DNA of 64,000 nt from the NCBI GenBank assembly GCA_003864495.1, contig PEDN01001369.1, positions 286,180-350,179 of the forward strand, written 5' to 3'. The notes beneath the pieces were generated by a model. The model saw only the letters and a program-made list of their open reading frames with translations, made no database searches and was not told the DNA's origin. Of this stretch, positions 26,601 to 38,900 are shown one piece after another. Origin of the DNA: Nemopilema nomurai (Eukaryota; Cnidaria; Scyphozoa; Rhizostomeae; Rhizostomatidae). A program made the position numbers and the translations under genes. How positions within the stretch are numbered: the first letter of the stretch is position 1; every line of letters begins with the position of its first letter.

Positions 26601-29600
26601 TTAATGATGTTCTTTGTAACGTAGTTATATGTTCATTATCTTTGAAATAAATCAAAAATATTGATTCTATCTACTTTTTCCTTGTTGTCGTTCATTTGTT
26701 TCGTTCTATTTATTTTTTTCTTCCAAGTTTTCCCTTCTGAGAAATTCTTCTACACTCTCAGAATCGTATGATTTTTTATGATTTCTTTTAGGACGAGAAA
26801 TTTCCGTCGCCGCCGGCTTTTGTGTTTATGATTGACGTATCATATCAAAGTATCCAGTGCGGAATGGTCAAGCGACTGACAAAGGAGCTCCACGCCATTT
26901 TGGACAACCTTCCAAAAGAGACTGGCATGGAAGAGAGTCTGATCAAAGTCGGCTTCGTGACCTACAGTAGTAGCCTCCATTTCTACAACGTCAAGGTTTG
27001 TCGTGTTTTAGAACCTCAGTTTATTTGAAACAAATTGATTGGTATTCTTCTATTGCATATCTTATCCGCAGCTCTAGTGACCAACCTGCATGTAGGTCCT
27101 TTTTAAACTTTTCTACCGTTTTGATATCCAAGTCACTGTGTGTTATCATCTACCTATGTGTGTAAAATGTTTTATTTCCTTTCGTTAGGACAACCTGGCA
27201 CAGCCACAGATGATGGTTGTCTCCGATATCAATGACGTATTTGTCCCACTCGTTGACGGGTTCTTGGTGGATGTGAAAAAGGCTAAAGTCATTGTTGATA
27301 GGTAAGATAGATCTTGCTTCATTTCGTTCAGCCAAGTTTTAGAATATCCACTGTTTATAATATCTCGCTGTTTTTGTTTTCTTTTTACATTGCCTTTTTT
27401 GTATCATTGTGTATTTGTTTCTTAGCAGCTATTCTGCCTTGGATCTATAGCTTCTATTCAGCTGTTGTCAAAATCTCCTACCTCATTCTACTAGACGCAA
27501 ATTTTTAATGGTTTTCTTTTTTCTGCAGCTTGTTGGACATGATACCTGATCTCTTCAGCGAAACTCGAGAAACGGACGTCATTCTGGGTCCGGTGGTTCA
27601 AGCAGGAATGGAAGCCCTCAAAGTATGACCTTAATCTCTTGGGTATTTTGTTTTAGGCAGTAAAAGTATTTACCTTGCAGGGTAAGGGCTATTATAGATC
27701 GCACATAACATACTTATAACGTTGCATTATAAATTAACGATGCACTTTTAAACAGTCTAAGATTTCGATTGTGCTATGGAATGAGTTAAAAGTTTGACTT
27801 GACTTCCTTAACAGGCTGCCAATGTGTCAGGGAAAGTTTTCATATTTCACACGACACTTCCTATTATGGAGGCACCTGGAAAATTGAAGAACAGAGAGGA
27901 CCGAAAGCTTCTTGGAACTGACAAAGAAAAGGTACTGATATTGAAACTAAATATTTTGGATTGGAACTAAACAACAGTCACTCCACTCTTTATTTTTTTG
28001 ACTTGTGATGGATGAAGGAACTCGAGCAGAGTGAAATTATTAATGCTTCAGTAACAATAAGATTTCAGTGACATTTTATTTCAGTGTTTGCACCGATGTC
28101 AGGAAGAGAACTAATTAAACTGATATGTTATGTCGCCAAAAACGTAATTTCTCTTGCAATATGGTGGGTTTTTTCCAATGGGTGGTGAATAGCTACGAAC
28201 TAATTGGTTTGTGAAAATAGATCCTTAGGTTGTCGATATGGTTTGGAAGTGCAAAGTGCCGCAATTTGTTTTTATTATTAGAAGTGTTCATGAAAGAACC
28301 AGTGTTAGCAATTTAGGCCAAGCTACGAACCACTCGACAACCCTGACATGTCTAGAAGGCTTGTTTATCGTTAAAATGTAATTTGGATATAAGCTTAAAG
28401 AATTTTATTTTCCTTCCTTTTTGTTCTTGTCGAAAAAAAAATCACGAAGGTAAAGTTTAAGTTTTGGATTCTCATTTGTTCATCCTTTCCACCCACTAGA
28501 CCATCCTCACACCGCAAAGCCAATTCTACACCAACTTAGCCAAGGACTGTGTTTCCAACGGAGTGTCAGTAGACCTTTTCCTCTTCCCCAATTCTTACGT
28601 CGATGTTGCTACAATTGGATTGTTAGCAACTCAGACAGGGGGGCAGATATACCGATATTCCTATTTCAAAGTAAGTATTTAGCCTAAAAAGTGGCATTAG
28701 GTGGGCATTTTTCATATACAGAATGCCACCTGTAGCTATGTAACAACTCTCTTCGACATTTCATTGGCAAGAGCCTTCTTTTTGTTTATACATCGTACAT
28801 ACACCCTTTCTCTTTGCTCATGATGTAGTTCAAAATAAATTTGTCTAAACCTTGAAAAATTGAAGATGGTGGAGAAACTTGCTTTTGATGACCAATTTTT
28901 TTATTAATCCATTGCTGAAGGTTTTGCAGAAGTCTTCATTTGATTTGAAATAGTGATAGAGCTGTGAAGTGAAATTTAGATCAGTAGAAATCTGATTTAA
29001 TTCTAACTAATGGTAGCTCGATCGAATTGATTGAATTCGCTCTACGGCATAACGAGACTCTTGATAATAATTCAGGGCAAATATGGGACATAGAGGTTTC
29101 GATAAACTAATTTCGCAAATTTTTAGTTTTTGGATTTCTAATCAGTTATCGCTTATTGTAGGATGCAACACATGGAAAACAATTCGTGGAAGATTTGAAA
29201 AAGAATTTAGAAAGAGAAATTGGCTTCGACGCAATTATGAGACTGCGTTGCAGTACGGGTAAGTGAGCAACAAAGATCTTTCACGATTGTTCTAGTACCT
29301 AATTATGTTCTAGTGGATTTGATGAGTGTCAGTATGTAACCGAACTAGTGATAATGCTATTGTATGAGAAGGGTCTTTTGAAGATTTCTTTTGAACTGCT
29401 CCAAGGGGGAACGAAGAAGCCGCCAACAACTTTAGACATATATCCCGAGAAGGGTCCAAATAGAAATTAGAAGGAGCTGTAACCTGGAGCCTTTTCAAGC
29501 CATTTTGATTACTGCTGTTTTCTAAGACCTTGATTAGTAATAACCAGTTTAATAACAGGGAAGAAAGCTCTAGCGTGATTGTCCATGTTTTTATCGATTT

Positions 29601-32600
29601 ATAGGGCTACGACCGGTGGACTTCTACGGCAGTTTTGTCATGAATAACACGACAGATGTCGAACTTGGCTCCATTGATTCGGAGAAGGTATGTTTCTATC
29701 CAGATGCTTGCGAATTCTGCTAGTGGCACTGCCAAACGGGCACCGTGGGCTTGGCTTAAGTTAGGTCAAATCCAGCCGCTTTTGTTTTCATCAAAGCAAT
29801 GTACTGCAGTTGTCAGCAGCTTCAAGAAGGCATCTTTCCAGTCTTTCCTCTGCAGGCAACCTGTGTTAAGTAACATGTACTTGTTGTTGTAAGCAAGCAT
29901 CTAACGGGGAACTAACTGTCATTTGTTAATGTCTCCATCATAAGATACTCTTTTCTCTGGAGCGAATGTTGGTAGGATATGTAAATATTGCCTGGCTTCT
30001 TTGTCTCCGTGTTGTGTTGAAAGTTGCGCAGGCCACGTTGCAATGTTGCCTTTGTTGTTTTTAACAGGCCATTGCCATAGAAATAAAACACGACGACAAG
30101 ATCCCAGAGGACGGCGTTGCGTTCATGCAGTGCGCCTTGCTGTACACAAGCGTCGCCGGGCAACGGAGGCTGAGGGTACACAACCTTGCGTTTAATTGCT
30201 GCTCCCAGCTGTCGGACCTGTATCGCTGCTGTGAACTGGACGCACTGATGAACTTCCTCATCAAGCATTGTAAGTCTCTGTCATGATGCTGTCGTACGCA
30301 TGGACAACCACAGTCTCTAAAGCTCAAAGCCTTGCTTGAATATGATAGCCCGAAGGGGCTTCTACTGAATTGTCGTGCATTGCCCCTAATTGACAGGGAG
30401 CTCACCAAGTAGAGCAGTTATGATGGATGCTAGATATCCTCCTATTAAGCCATTAGGCATTCAAGTTGGGATGTCAATTCTAGAAAGAGATTGGGTGCCA
30501 TTGTTTTTAATGTCTAAGGCCACATGTTCGATCTCCTATAGTGTCCTGTGGTAACCATTAGGACTGGCCTCGTTTCATTGTTACTTCACAAGCCCTCAAG
30601 TCATATGTCTAAATGCAGCCTACTTGTAGTCTTTTTAAGAATTTTAATTTTACCAATATGAAGCCTTAGCCTAGCAACTGTATCATAACCTCTTATTTTT
30701 CATATTTTTCTTGTTAGCTCTCCGGCAAATTCTGAACTCCAACCCACAAACCATCCGGGAGAACATTGTCCAAAAATGCGCCCACATGCTGTCCTGTTAC
30801 CGGCAGCACTGCGCAACGCCCTCCACCTCCGGCCAACTCATTTTACCCGAATGCATGAAGCTGCTTCCACTCTACCTGAACAGCTTGTTAAAATCAGATG
30901 TTCTTGCTGGAGGTTTGAAATACGTTGTAATCTCTTATTCCTCGAATTTCTTTGTGACACAGAGGCGATGTAAAATATCGATGCAAATAAATTCCTCTTA
31001 TTCCTTTGTTGCCCCTTAAAGTGTGATCAAAGCAAATGGTTGTAGTGTAAGCTTTGGTCGCAGCATTAATCCAATCCTTTCGAGTAAAATCTTTAACCTC
31101 TATCCTATCGACTCTGTCTTTGTTTTTTCTCAAATCTTTTTTCTTTGCTAGTGATAACTTTCCTTCTATCCAGTGCTTAGGGCTTTTGCATTAGGCACGT
31201 TTGCTTGTAAACAAAGAATGATAATTAGCTGCTAAAAATTGATTTAAGCAATTGACACAAATTTTTGCGTTAAGTTACTAAATTTTCATTTATTTCATTT
31301 CATTTATTCATTCATTTACTTATTCTTTATTTTTCTGGCTATATTAAGCCAAATCACACGTCATCGTTTTAGTCCGATATAGAAATGCGATGTTTGCAGA
31401 AAATATTGTTTTGTGAAGATATCAAGATAGTGTTACATTAAAGGATCAATGTATTGTATACTCACCTAAAATGTATTATATTTCTAGTGTTTTCTAGTAA
31501 CAGAGTATTAGGTGTAGCACAGGTGTATCTTTGATGTGCAACTTTGAACTTATTTCATGTAGGCTCGGAGATGAGCTCTGACGATAGGGCATTCTTGATG
31601 CAAGCGGCCTTGTCTATGAACCTGGAGGCATCCGTCTTATATTTATACCCCCGTCTTTATCCATTGGTGAGTTTTTATCCATTGCACCCATGTGATTTTC
31701 TTATTCATTTTAAAAGCCACTTTTGACAGTCAAACAGCTTCTATTAAACAACTGTATGGTGGCCCATCGTTATCATCAATCTTTTCATGCTGTTGCATTG
31801 AAAATATGCCATTCATTTAAAAACAAATTGAGACAAATATCAAAAAAATAATTTGAAAATATTAAAGCAACAAAAAAATAATTTTGCTTTTGCATTTCTT
31901 TAGACCATCAGTTTATTTTTATTATTCTACTTTTGTCTTGAAATTTTTTGTTTTCGAATTTTACGCGTGGCTCATCGCTATCATTATCAAAATTAAAATG
32001 AGGCTACACGCTCTTGTTTCTGTGACAGTCACTTGACAGTCACACAGGCTACTGATGGAGCCGGGTTTGAAAAATTATTGCAATCTTGCTGAAGACATTA
32101 GGAATTATGTTCGTCAAAACACTAAAAGGGTGGAGATGTTGGACTTTTTGCAACGTGACTACACCTGTTATAAATGGGGTCTTCCAACGTTTGACAGGCG
32201 TATGCGCCATTTTGGAACATGCAAAATGAATAAATCTATTGATGTAGAAGATGTTCAGTGTGCAATTAGAGCCGAACTTGTAGGCCCTCGACAGCTGTTT
32301 GGTTATGGAGCCATGAGCTCATGCGCTGCACCATTATACTGCTGGAGGCACCTGATTTCTTCTTCAAAGCTCTCCCCTTTTTTTGCAGAACACCTTAAAT
32401 AAGTTTTATTCCCTTGTTTTTGATGCGTCAAGTGTTTTTCGATCATGGAAGCCATCCCTTTTTGAAACTATGAAACTGAAATTTCGCGCATTTCACCAAG
32501 CCTTTTTTGTTTACAGCACAACATTGACCTTGATCATGATGCAGAGCTGGTTCCAGATATTCTAAGATGTTCCATAGAGCGAATGGAGGACGGCGGAGTG

Positions 32601-34073
32601 TACTTACTAGGTAACCCACATACTAAGCTTTTGTGCGCGTGAAATGCAGTCTTTACATCATCAGGATGCCTTCTGTAAGAAATCAATTCCTGTTTCAAGT
32701 TACTTTTTATTTCGTTGTGATTAGTTGCGTTTAAGGAAGATATCACTATTTTATAGAAAATGGAATATCAATGTTCATTTGGGTTGGTTTGCAAGCAAGC
32801 CAAGAAGTTCTTCAGACGCTCTTCAATGCGAACACAATCGGACAAGTTGACATAGAAATGGTAAGTTGATTTCACTGAAAACATCCTACACATTTATGTC
32901 ATTTTTTAAAATGGGCCAATTTTCCCTGTCAAGCCAAAAAAAGCTTGTTACATTTATATTTGACAACCAACTTTTTGTTTTGAACTGCAATCAAATCTGT
33001 CAGCTTGTATTAGATTTGTCTAATTCATAGTCACTGAGCGTATATTATAAGAGATGTCATAATTAACTATATATTTGTGCAATAGACCTATGCAGACTCT
33101 CAGAGCCTATGGAATAAACACACAACAGTTCACCCACATTCATTGACAAGTGTTTTCTTTTAGACTCAATTGCCAGTGCTAGACACACCTCTCTCAAAAC
33201 GTGTACGGGCAATCATTTCTGAAATACAAAAAGAAAGGCAAAGATTCTTAAAGGTAAGTTGAGAGAAAGTTGTCGATTGTTTTCTAAAACCTCTGCAGAG
33301 TATTCTAGAAATATTTTGCTGTCACGAACCACATATCCTGTTGTGGCAAGCTTTTATGGCAAATAACCTTATAGTTATCTGGAAAGAGTTTATTTGGCAA
33401 TATCTAGTCTTTGGATGGATCGGGGAAGAATTCATACCAGCATTTGAAGTGATTATGTATTTATGTTTGACTGGGGCTGTTAAGTATCAAAACTAGAAGG
33501 GTCACTTTTATGAGAAAAAACATCCCGTGGCATATTTGGTAGAATAGTGTTGGTTAGAACATTCAAGTGTTCGTCGACTTCAAATGTTTGCATGCGAAGA
33601 TCACTGTTAGCATCAGCGCAGATTTTGTAGAATTTACAAGGGGAGGGGGGGGGGGGGGTATGGGGTCCCTCTACAAATCACTGTTTAATGAACCTGGCAC
33701 TTTAACTGCATTTCATGCTTTTCAAACAGAATCAAGTGATAGCGTTTGTGAAACAGCAGTGGGCAGTGCTGTACGAAAAGCTTCTAATTGTCGCTTAAGT
33801 CCTTGCTCATAGTGCTCATGATGGGGTTGATATTGTTCTGTTTTGAACCCCGAACCGCAATCATTTGCTGTTGATGTTTTCAGAATGAATATCCAAGGTG
33901 CTAAGACGAGCTGTTTTTTTTCTTCTCAGTTGAGCATAGTTCGACAGCGTGACAAACTGGAGCCGTGGCTGAAGCACTACCTGGTCGAAGACAAAGGGTT
34001 CCATGCGCAGCAAATGAGCTACGTTGACTTTCTGTGCCATATTCACAAGGAAATAAGAAATCTTCTAAATTAG
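20618..34073 (+). CDS. SEC24C: SEC24C/D-type COPII cargo adaptor, about 25 exons
   Basis: COPII coat subunit that pairs with SEC23 and selects cargo at ER exit sites; about 1,140 aa. Exons: 20618-20890, 22425-22481, 22739-22836, an unclear part about 22837-23130, then 23496-23691, 24033-24250, 24943-25054, 25532-25659, 26000-26138, 26415-26530, 26792-26995, 27189-27301, 27529-27622, 27815-27931, 28500-28670, 29162-29258, 29605-29687, 30068-30269, 30718-30912, 31563-31666, 32517-32610, 32757-32860, 33164-33253, 33930-34073. The N-terminus is Pro/Gly/Gln-rich; then the zinc finger (RCNRCKAY...VCNICS), the trunk ([27 protein letters not shown]), the beta-barrel ([16 protein letters not shown]), the helical domain ([16 protein letters not shown]) and the gelsolin-like end ([18 protein letters not shown]). 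C/D paralogue type is inferred from these segments. The N-terminal part around 22739-23130 has several frame breaks. Confidence 0.96.
32055..32330 (+). mobile_element. Integrase-type mobile element fragment inside a SEC24 intron
   Basis: An open frame in the intron between SEC24 exons 31563-31666 and 32517-32610 encodes about 90 residues including [20 protein letters not shown] and [24 protein letters not shown]. This resembles the helix-turn-helix region and the GPGQLxGYRAM-like segment before the DDE integrase core in multi-copy integrase genes found in many aquatic animals. The match stops after GYGAM and no catalytic core follows, so it is either a 5'-truncated remnant or the first exon of a decayed copy. 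The assignment is from memory of the family and needs a search. Confidence 0.5.
33645..33658 (+). repeat. G14 homopolymer in the last SEC24 intron
   Basis: An uninterrupted run of 14 G, preceded by GGGGA. One of five G/C runs of 12-15 nt in the window (others at 6514, 14845, 17301 and 47330). Confidence 0.95.
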
Positions 34074-35922
34074 CTAGCATCATCTTCGCTTCAGGGAATT
34101 GAATATTACGTTTTTGATGGAGGAGCTTTTAAATTGAAAGACCTTATCAAGGGAATTTCGGGCGTTTCTATCCATGCAGCAATGAAATGATACCTGAGAT
34201 CCTAAGCAATGATATACTGTTTTTGAAAAATTTACTCCCAGTTTGTTGCTTGAAGGTAGAATAACCGTGCTACAATTAGAAAAAATACTTTGTCAAGCCA
34301 ATAGATTTAAAAGTAGTTAGTCAAATCTTATTTAGAAAGAATATGTAATATTTGCACATAAGGGAGATCCATCTCAGGTATGGTCCCAATCTCACCCTCC
34401 AAGAATTACCAATAACCGAAAATTTTGTTTTGTAGTAAAAAGGATAGTGCGATTTTATGAAGAGACGAAGATTTATGACAAACTGACCAAAATTAGTTTA
34501 TTTTAAGCAGTTTCCCGCGACGTTTACGAATATGAAGCAAATGCAAAAGTTAGTTTGCTCCAATGCTGTTAAATTGCTAGCAGCCTCAACAAGTATAAAT
34601 TCACTTAGCTTAGTTTTATCGCTTTATCCCAATCGGCCTATATTTGTACGTAAGAACCCACTCAAACCCAAAAGAAACCTTTCTTTCAGGGTAATCCACA
34701 CAGTCATATATTGAATTTTTTGTACTAATCGTTCATGAAATTCTTTACAGTGGTGTTGTTTCAAGCTAAATATTTAAATTTGGTTTTGACAGATATCACC
34801 GTAGTAGTATAAAGTTTGACTACATTGAAAAAGAACTCGTTTTCTCAATACTGAGTCGTCTGTTTTTAAACTGTGTTTACTCTAGCCAGCATCAGTCTAA
34901 CTTTCTTGGAGGTATAGTTTCATATATGCCCTTGATATGAAGGATTTTACGCCTACAGTTTTATTTTCAACCAAGAACTCTCAGTCTGTGAAACGATTTT
35001 GCCATGATATATACCTGTCATTTAAAAGCTACGTAATCTGTATAGATGATCTTTCAATAGCTAGCAAGTGCGGAGCCAGTCTTTGCATCTGTTGCTAGTA
35101 CCATTTGGCAGGTATTGCGTCATGACCAAGAGCCTTTTTGTTTTTGTAGCCGGTCAAAATGTCTTATTGCTGCAGTAAGAACGGTATACGGCGATTGCGT
35201 TGACTTTGGAAATTTTGCCCTTCCTTTTAGCTATTTCGACCTTAGCAGAATCATCCTCTCACGATCCATTAATATAATGTACAATTCTATACCACTGCAC
35301 GCTTGTTTCAGATTTTATCTTTATGCAATGTGATTCTTTGCAAGTGAACAGCCTTGCGAAATAATTCAGAATTTTTGTTCAATGAAATACATGATTCCAT
35401 TGTTGCTCCCAGGAAATGCTAATGGCAATCACCCTTGAATCTTCACCAATTCAACTTGCACTAAAGATTGTTAAGCGGGCAGCCGTCTTGTTGCCGGCGT
35501 TCGTTTGCTGCGCGTTTCAGCGTTCTTTCTCTTGAATGCTCGTTAATGTGATCCCACCCTTAGAATGGTCCCTTAAAGAGCATATCGATTATGCTTATCG
35601 CGAAGGCCACACTACAATACTCTATTTGACCTTGGCAGGACCTTAGTTTGCTCAAAATCAAATTTGCTGCGGCTTTTAGGACCGGCATGTGCGCAAAATT
35701 GCATTCGAAGAGGGTAAAGATCACGTTTTCAGGTACGATCAAGAGAGATTCCACCTGCCGGTCTATTGTTCGGTGAATTCGGTTGTTTGTGTTCCGGATT
35801 GGGAATGACGACAAGTCCAGCGAAGCGTGACAAGCGTCCTCCCGGGCTGTATGCTTCCAAGAGACAGCAAGGCCGGCTATGCCCAACACTTTGCATAATT
35901 GAACAGGAGCCTTCAGTTAAAC
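34074..35922. other. Intergenic region between SEC24 and the M13 peptidase
   Basis: No gene recognised. A 109-codon open frame on the - strand (35560-35889) overlaps the presumed promoter and 5' UTR of the M13 gene and has no family resemblance. Confidence 0.4.
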
Positions 35923-38900
35923 ATGGCTCAAGGCGATGCAGTAGGATGGGTATTTATATTTTTTATTTCTACTGTAGTCGTATTTCGGGCAAAAGCTATC
36001 ACTGATATCGACCCGACCATGTTGAAACCAGACGGTCACGAGACAATCGTTGACGAAAAGGAGGACTCGAACCCATCCAAGAAATCGCTAGCAAGCCGGC
36101 AGGAAAATGACGTTTCGTACAAATTTGCAAATTACCGCACGGTGAACCGGGCCACCACTCCAGAGGGCAAAAAGGCTGAGCCTTTGGGTAGCATAGCTAC
36201 TAACAATGCGTCACAACATGCAGTGGAAAGCAATGCAGTGGAAAGCAATGCAATGGTGGCAAATAACTCGGCAACTGCAAAGCAGACAAATGCCGGTATC
36301 GCGAACGAAGCGGGTCTTCACGCGAGTATCGACGCCGTGAACGGAGGGGTAAACAAAGCGCTGGCATTTTACGAGAGCATTGTTGCCAATGCCAAGAAGC
36401 TTGCCAACGAGAACAGGGGAGGGAAGCAAGAGGGGCAGGAAGAAGCGAAGAATTACGAAGGGGGAGTGGAGAGAGGCACTGATAGGACAGTGTGCACGTC
36501 ACCAGAGTGCAAAACAGTCGCCGAATATGTGAAGACATCCATGAACGAGAGTGTTAGTCCGTGCGAGGATTTTTACGAGTTCGCATGCGGTGGGTGGAAG
36601 AGAAGAAATAGTATCCCGGAGAGTGAGAACGAAATTACTGCATTCACGAAATTGACGAAGAAAATAGAGAATGCAACTCATTTCCTTCTGACCCAGCCAA
36701 GCCAGCCTGGTGAAAGCGAGGCTCTTTCTAAAGCGCGAAAGTTTTACGAGTCGTGTATGGACACTAAGAACATCGAGAAAAAGGGTCCTAAGCCTGCCCT
36801 TGATTTTCTGGAGAGAATTGGAGGATGGAGCATGTGTGGGAACAAGGAATGGGAAGAGGACAAGTGGGATGTTTATGATGTGCTCAAGAGGGTGCAAGGC
36901 AAATACTACCCTGCTCCACCATTTTTTACAGTCGAAGTTACGAATGACCATTTGAATTCGACTAAACACTTGATCAAGGTAAATCACAGCTATTCATTTT
37001 GGACCATGTTAACTTATTGAGGCTTAATAATACCTTTTTTACAGTTAGTTTGACAATAATGTGAACACTAATAAACACTAACATGAAGCAATTTAAGAAA
37101 TTGCATCATGGAAGTCATTGACTGCAAGCGTTACAGGCGTATTGATTTTCGAAGTACCAATCTTTTATAAGAACTTTGGATTGACTTGCATTTTTGGATG
37201 ATTTATTTCATTTGGATGAGAATTCCAAATATTTGAACCCCAAAAGCTAATAGATTTTATACCATAACCAGGGCTTATTATCTGGTTGTATTTTCATGGA
37301 AACCCACCTACACTCTTGATAGGCTTTTTGGAAACCGGGTCTTCTATTTGAAGGGGTTTAAGTAAAAAGTTTCCAATTACACATGAACTTCCTTTTCTTG
37401 TGTAAACTTACTGCTAACCATATCGTTTGGAATTTGTCACCCGTAAAACTCAATCTTCTGAGCAAGGTACCGAACCCATTAACAATGTTGCAATCTCCTC
37501 TGATGTTGATTGCGTCCCTCTACCCAGAAATATTTGATGGCCATTAAGTCTGCCTTATCTTTTGTCAACAGATTGACCAATCCGGACTAAGTCTTCAACG
37601 AGAGATATATGTCAAGCATAAAGAGGTATCAATCAATTTTATTCACCAGAACAATGAGAGAGAGAAGAAATATTTTTCTCAACATTTTTCTTTGTTTTTC
37701 GCTACTTGTTCGGTTGTGCGTGAGTTTAGTAATGAATCTATACTTTAATGCCAAAGCCTCTAACTGTAGGCCTTAAACGCTATGACATCAAGGAGGCTCT
37801 GACAAAATTATGAAAAAACTTGCCATCGTTAGAACATCGACACGATGCAATTAAGAGTGAAGAGGTTAATGCATAGATTCTTTTCCTGGTTTCTAATTAG
37901 TGCATTTTTATTTGCTTTATAAAAGGTAACGATCATTCTTAATGAATTCTCCACACACACAGTTCGGAAAATCTCTTTTTAGATTGTTGACGACTATAAA
38001 GAATACATGGTTAAAATTGTTAAGCTGCTTGGATACAACTGTGCAAATGTTTCAGATGAGGTGCAAGAGATAATAGATTTCGAAACTGTGTTGGCCAAGG
38101 TGTGTAATGTAGAATATTACTTATAAATTGCGGATGAGAGGCACCGAAGAGATGCATATAGGAACTGTATACTTAGCTTAGCTTCTTACAGTCTTCTTTT
38201 TTCATCTGAGCACAGCTCTCTTGCAGCACAAAATTCACTAGCAAATAAAAAATGCGAAATCCTAAAATCCAACGCCACCGAGCCCAATGCTTGTTGCTTG
38301 TTTTGGCTGCCAAATAACGTTTTAACTTGCCAACAATCCTGCGTGGTATTGATTTGTGACTTTCTATGTAGACTTGTTTGTTATTCATTGATCTCACAGG
38401 TTAGCATTGTATCTTATTTATGTATTTATTTATTTATTTATTTATACACATGTCGAGTCTTTTCGGGTCAGTAGTCTAAATTTTAATGTCAGAAGCAAGC
38501 GACTTGGTTCTAAATTTCAGTTTGTATTAAAATGTAACGAGATCAAGAATATTCCAACTGCAATCCAGATGCTTGGTTTCAGTCAATTTTCGAATGCCAG
38601 CATCTCTGAGATTCGTCTCTCTCGTTTCAGATAACCACCCCCGCAGAGGCCAAGCAGGCAGGGACTTTCAGAAGGATTGATGTCAAGCTTTTGTCCTTCA
38701 TAGTTCCACATGTAATTGGAATTTCTCATTCTGAATAATGTAACATTCTCCATCTGTACTATTTCGATGTAAAGTTCTGCGAGAAAGAGTATACACTTTG
38801 CAGTGGCGTTAGAACCCGTGTTGTTGTGTTGTTCGCTACATTATTCTAGATGAAACACATGGCTTTCCAGCTCCCCACAATTTTACATCAGTTCAATTGG

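Noticed and set aside
35560..35889. 109-codon - strand open frame upstream of the M13 gene
   Set aside because: No recognisable family, and it overlaps the presumed promoter and 5' UTR of the M13 gene.
36200..36987. Long - strand frames opposite the first M13 exon
   Set aside because: Shadow frames of a strongly supported coding exon.
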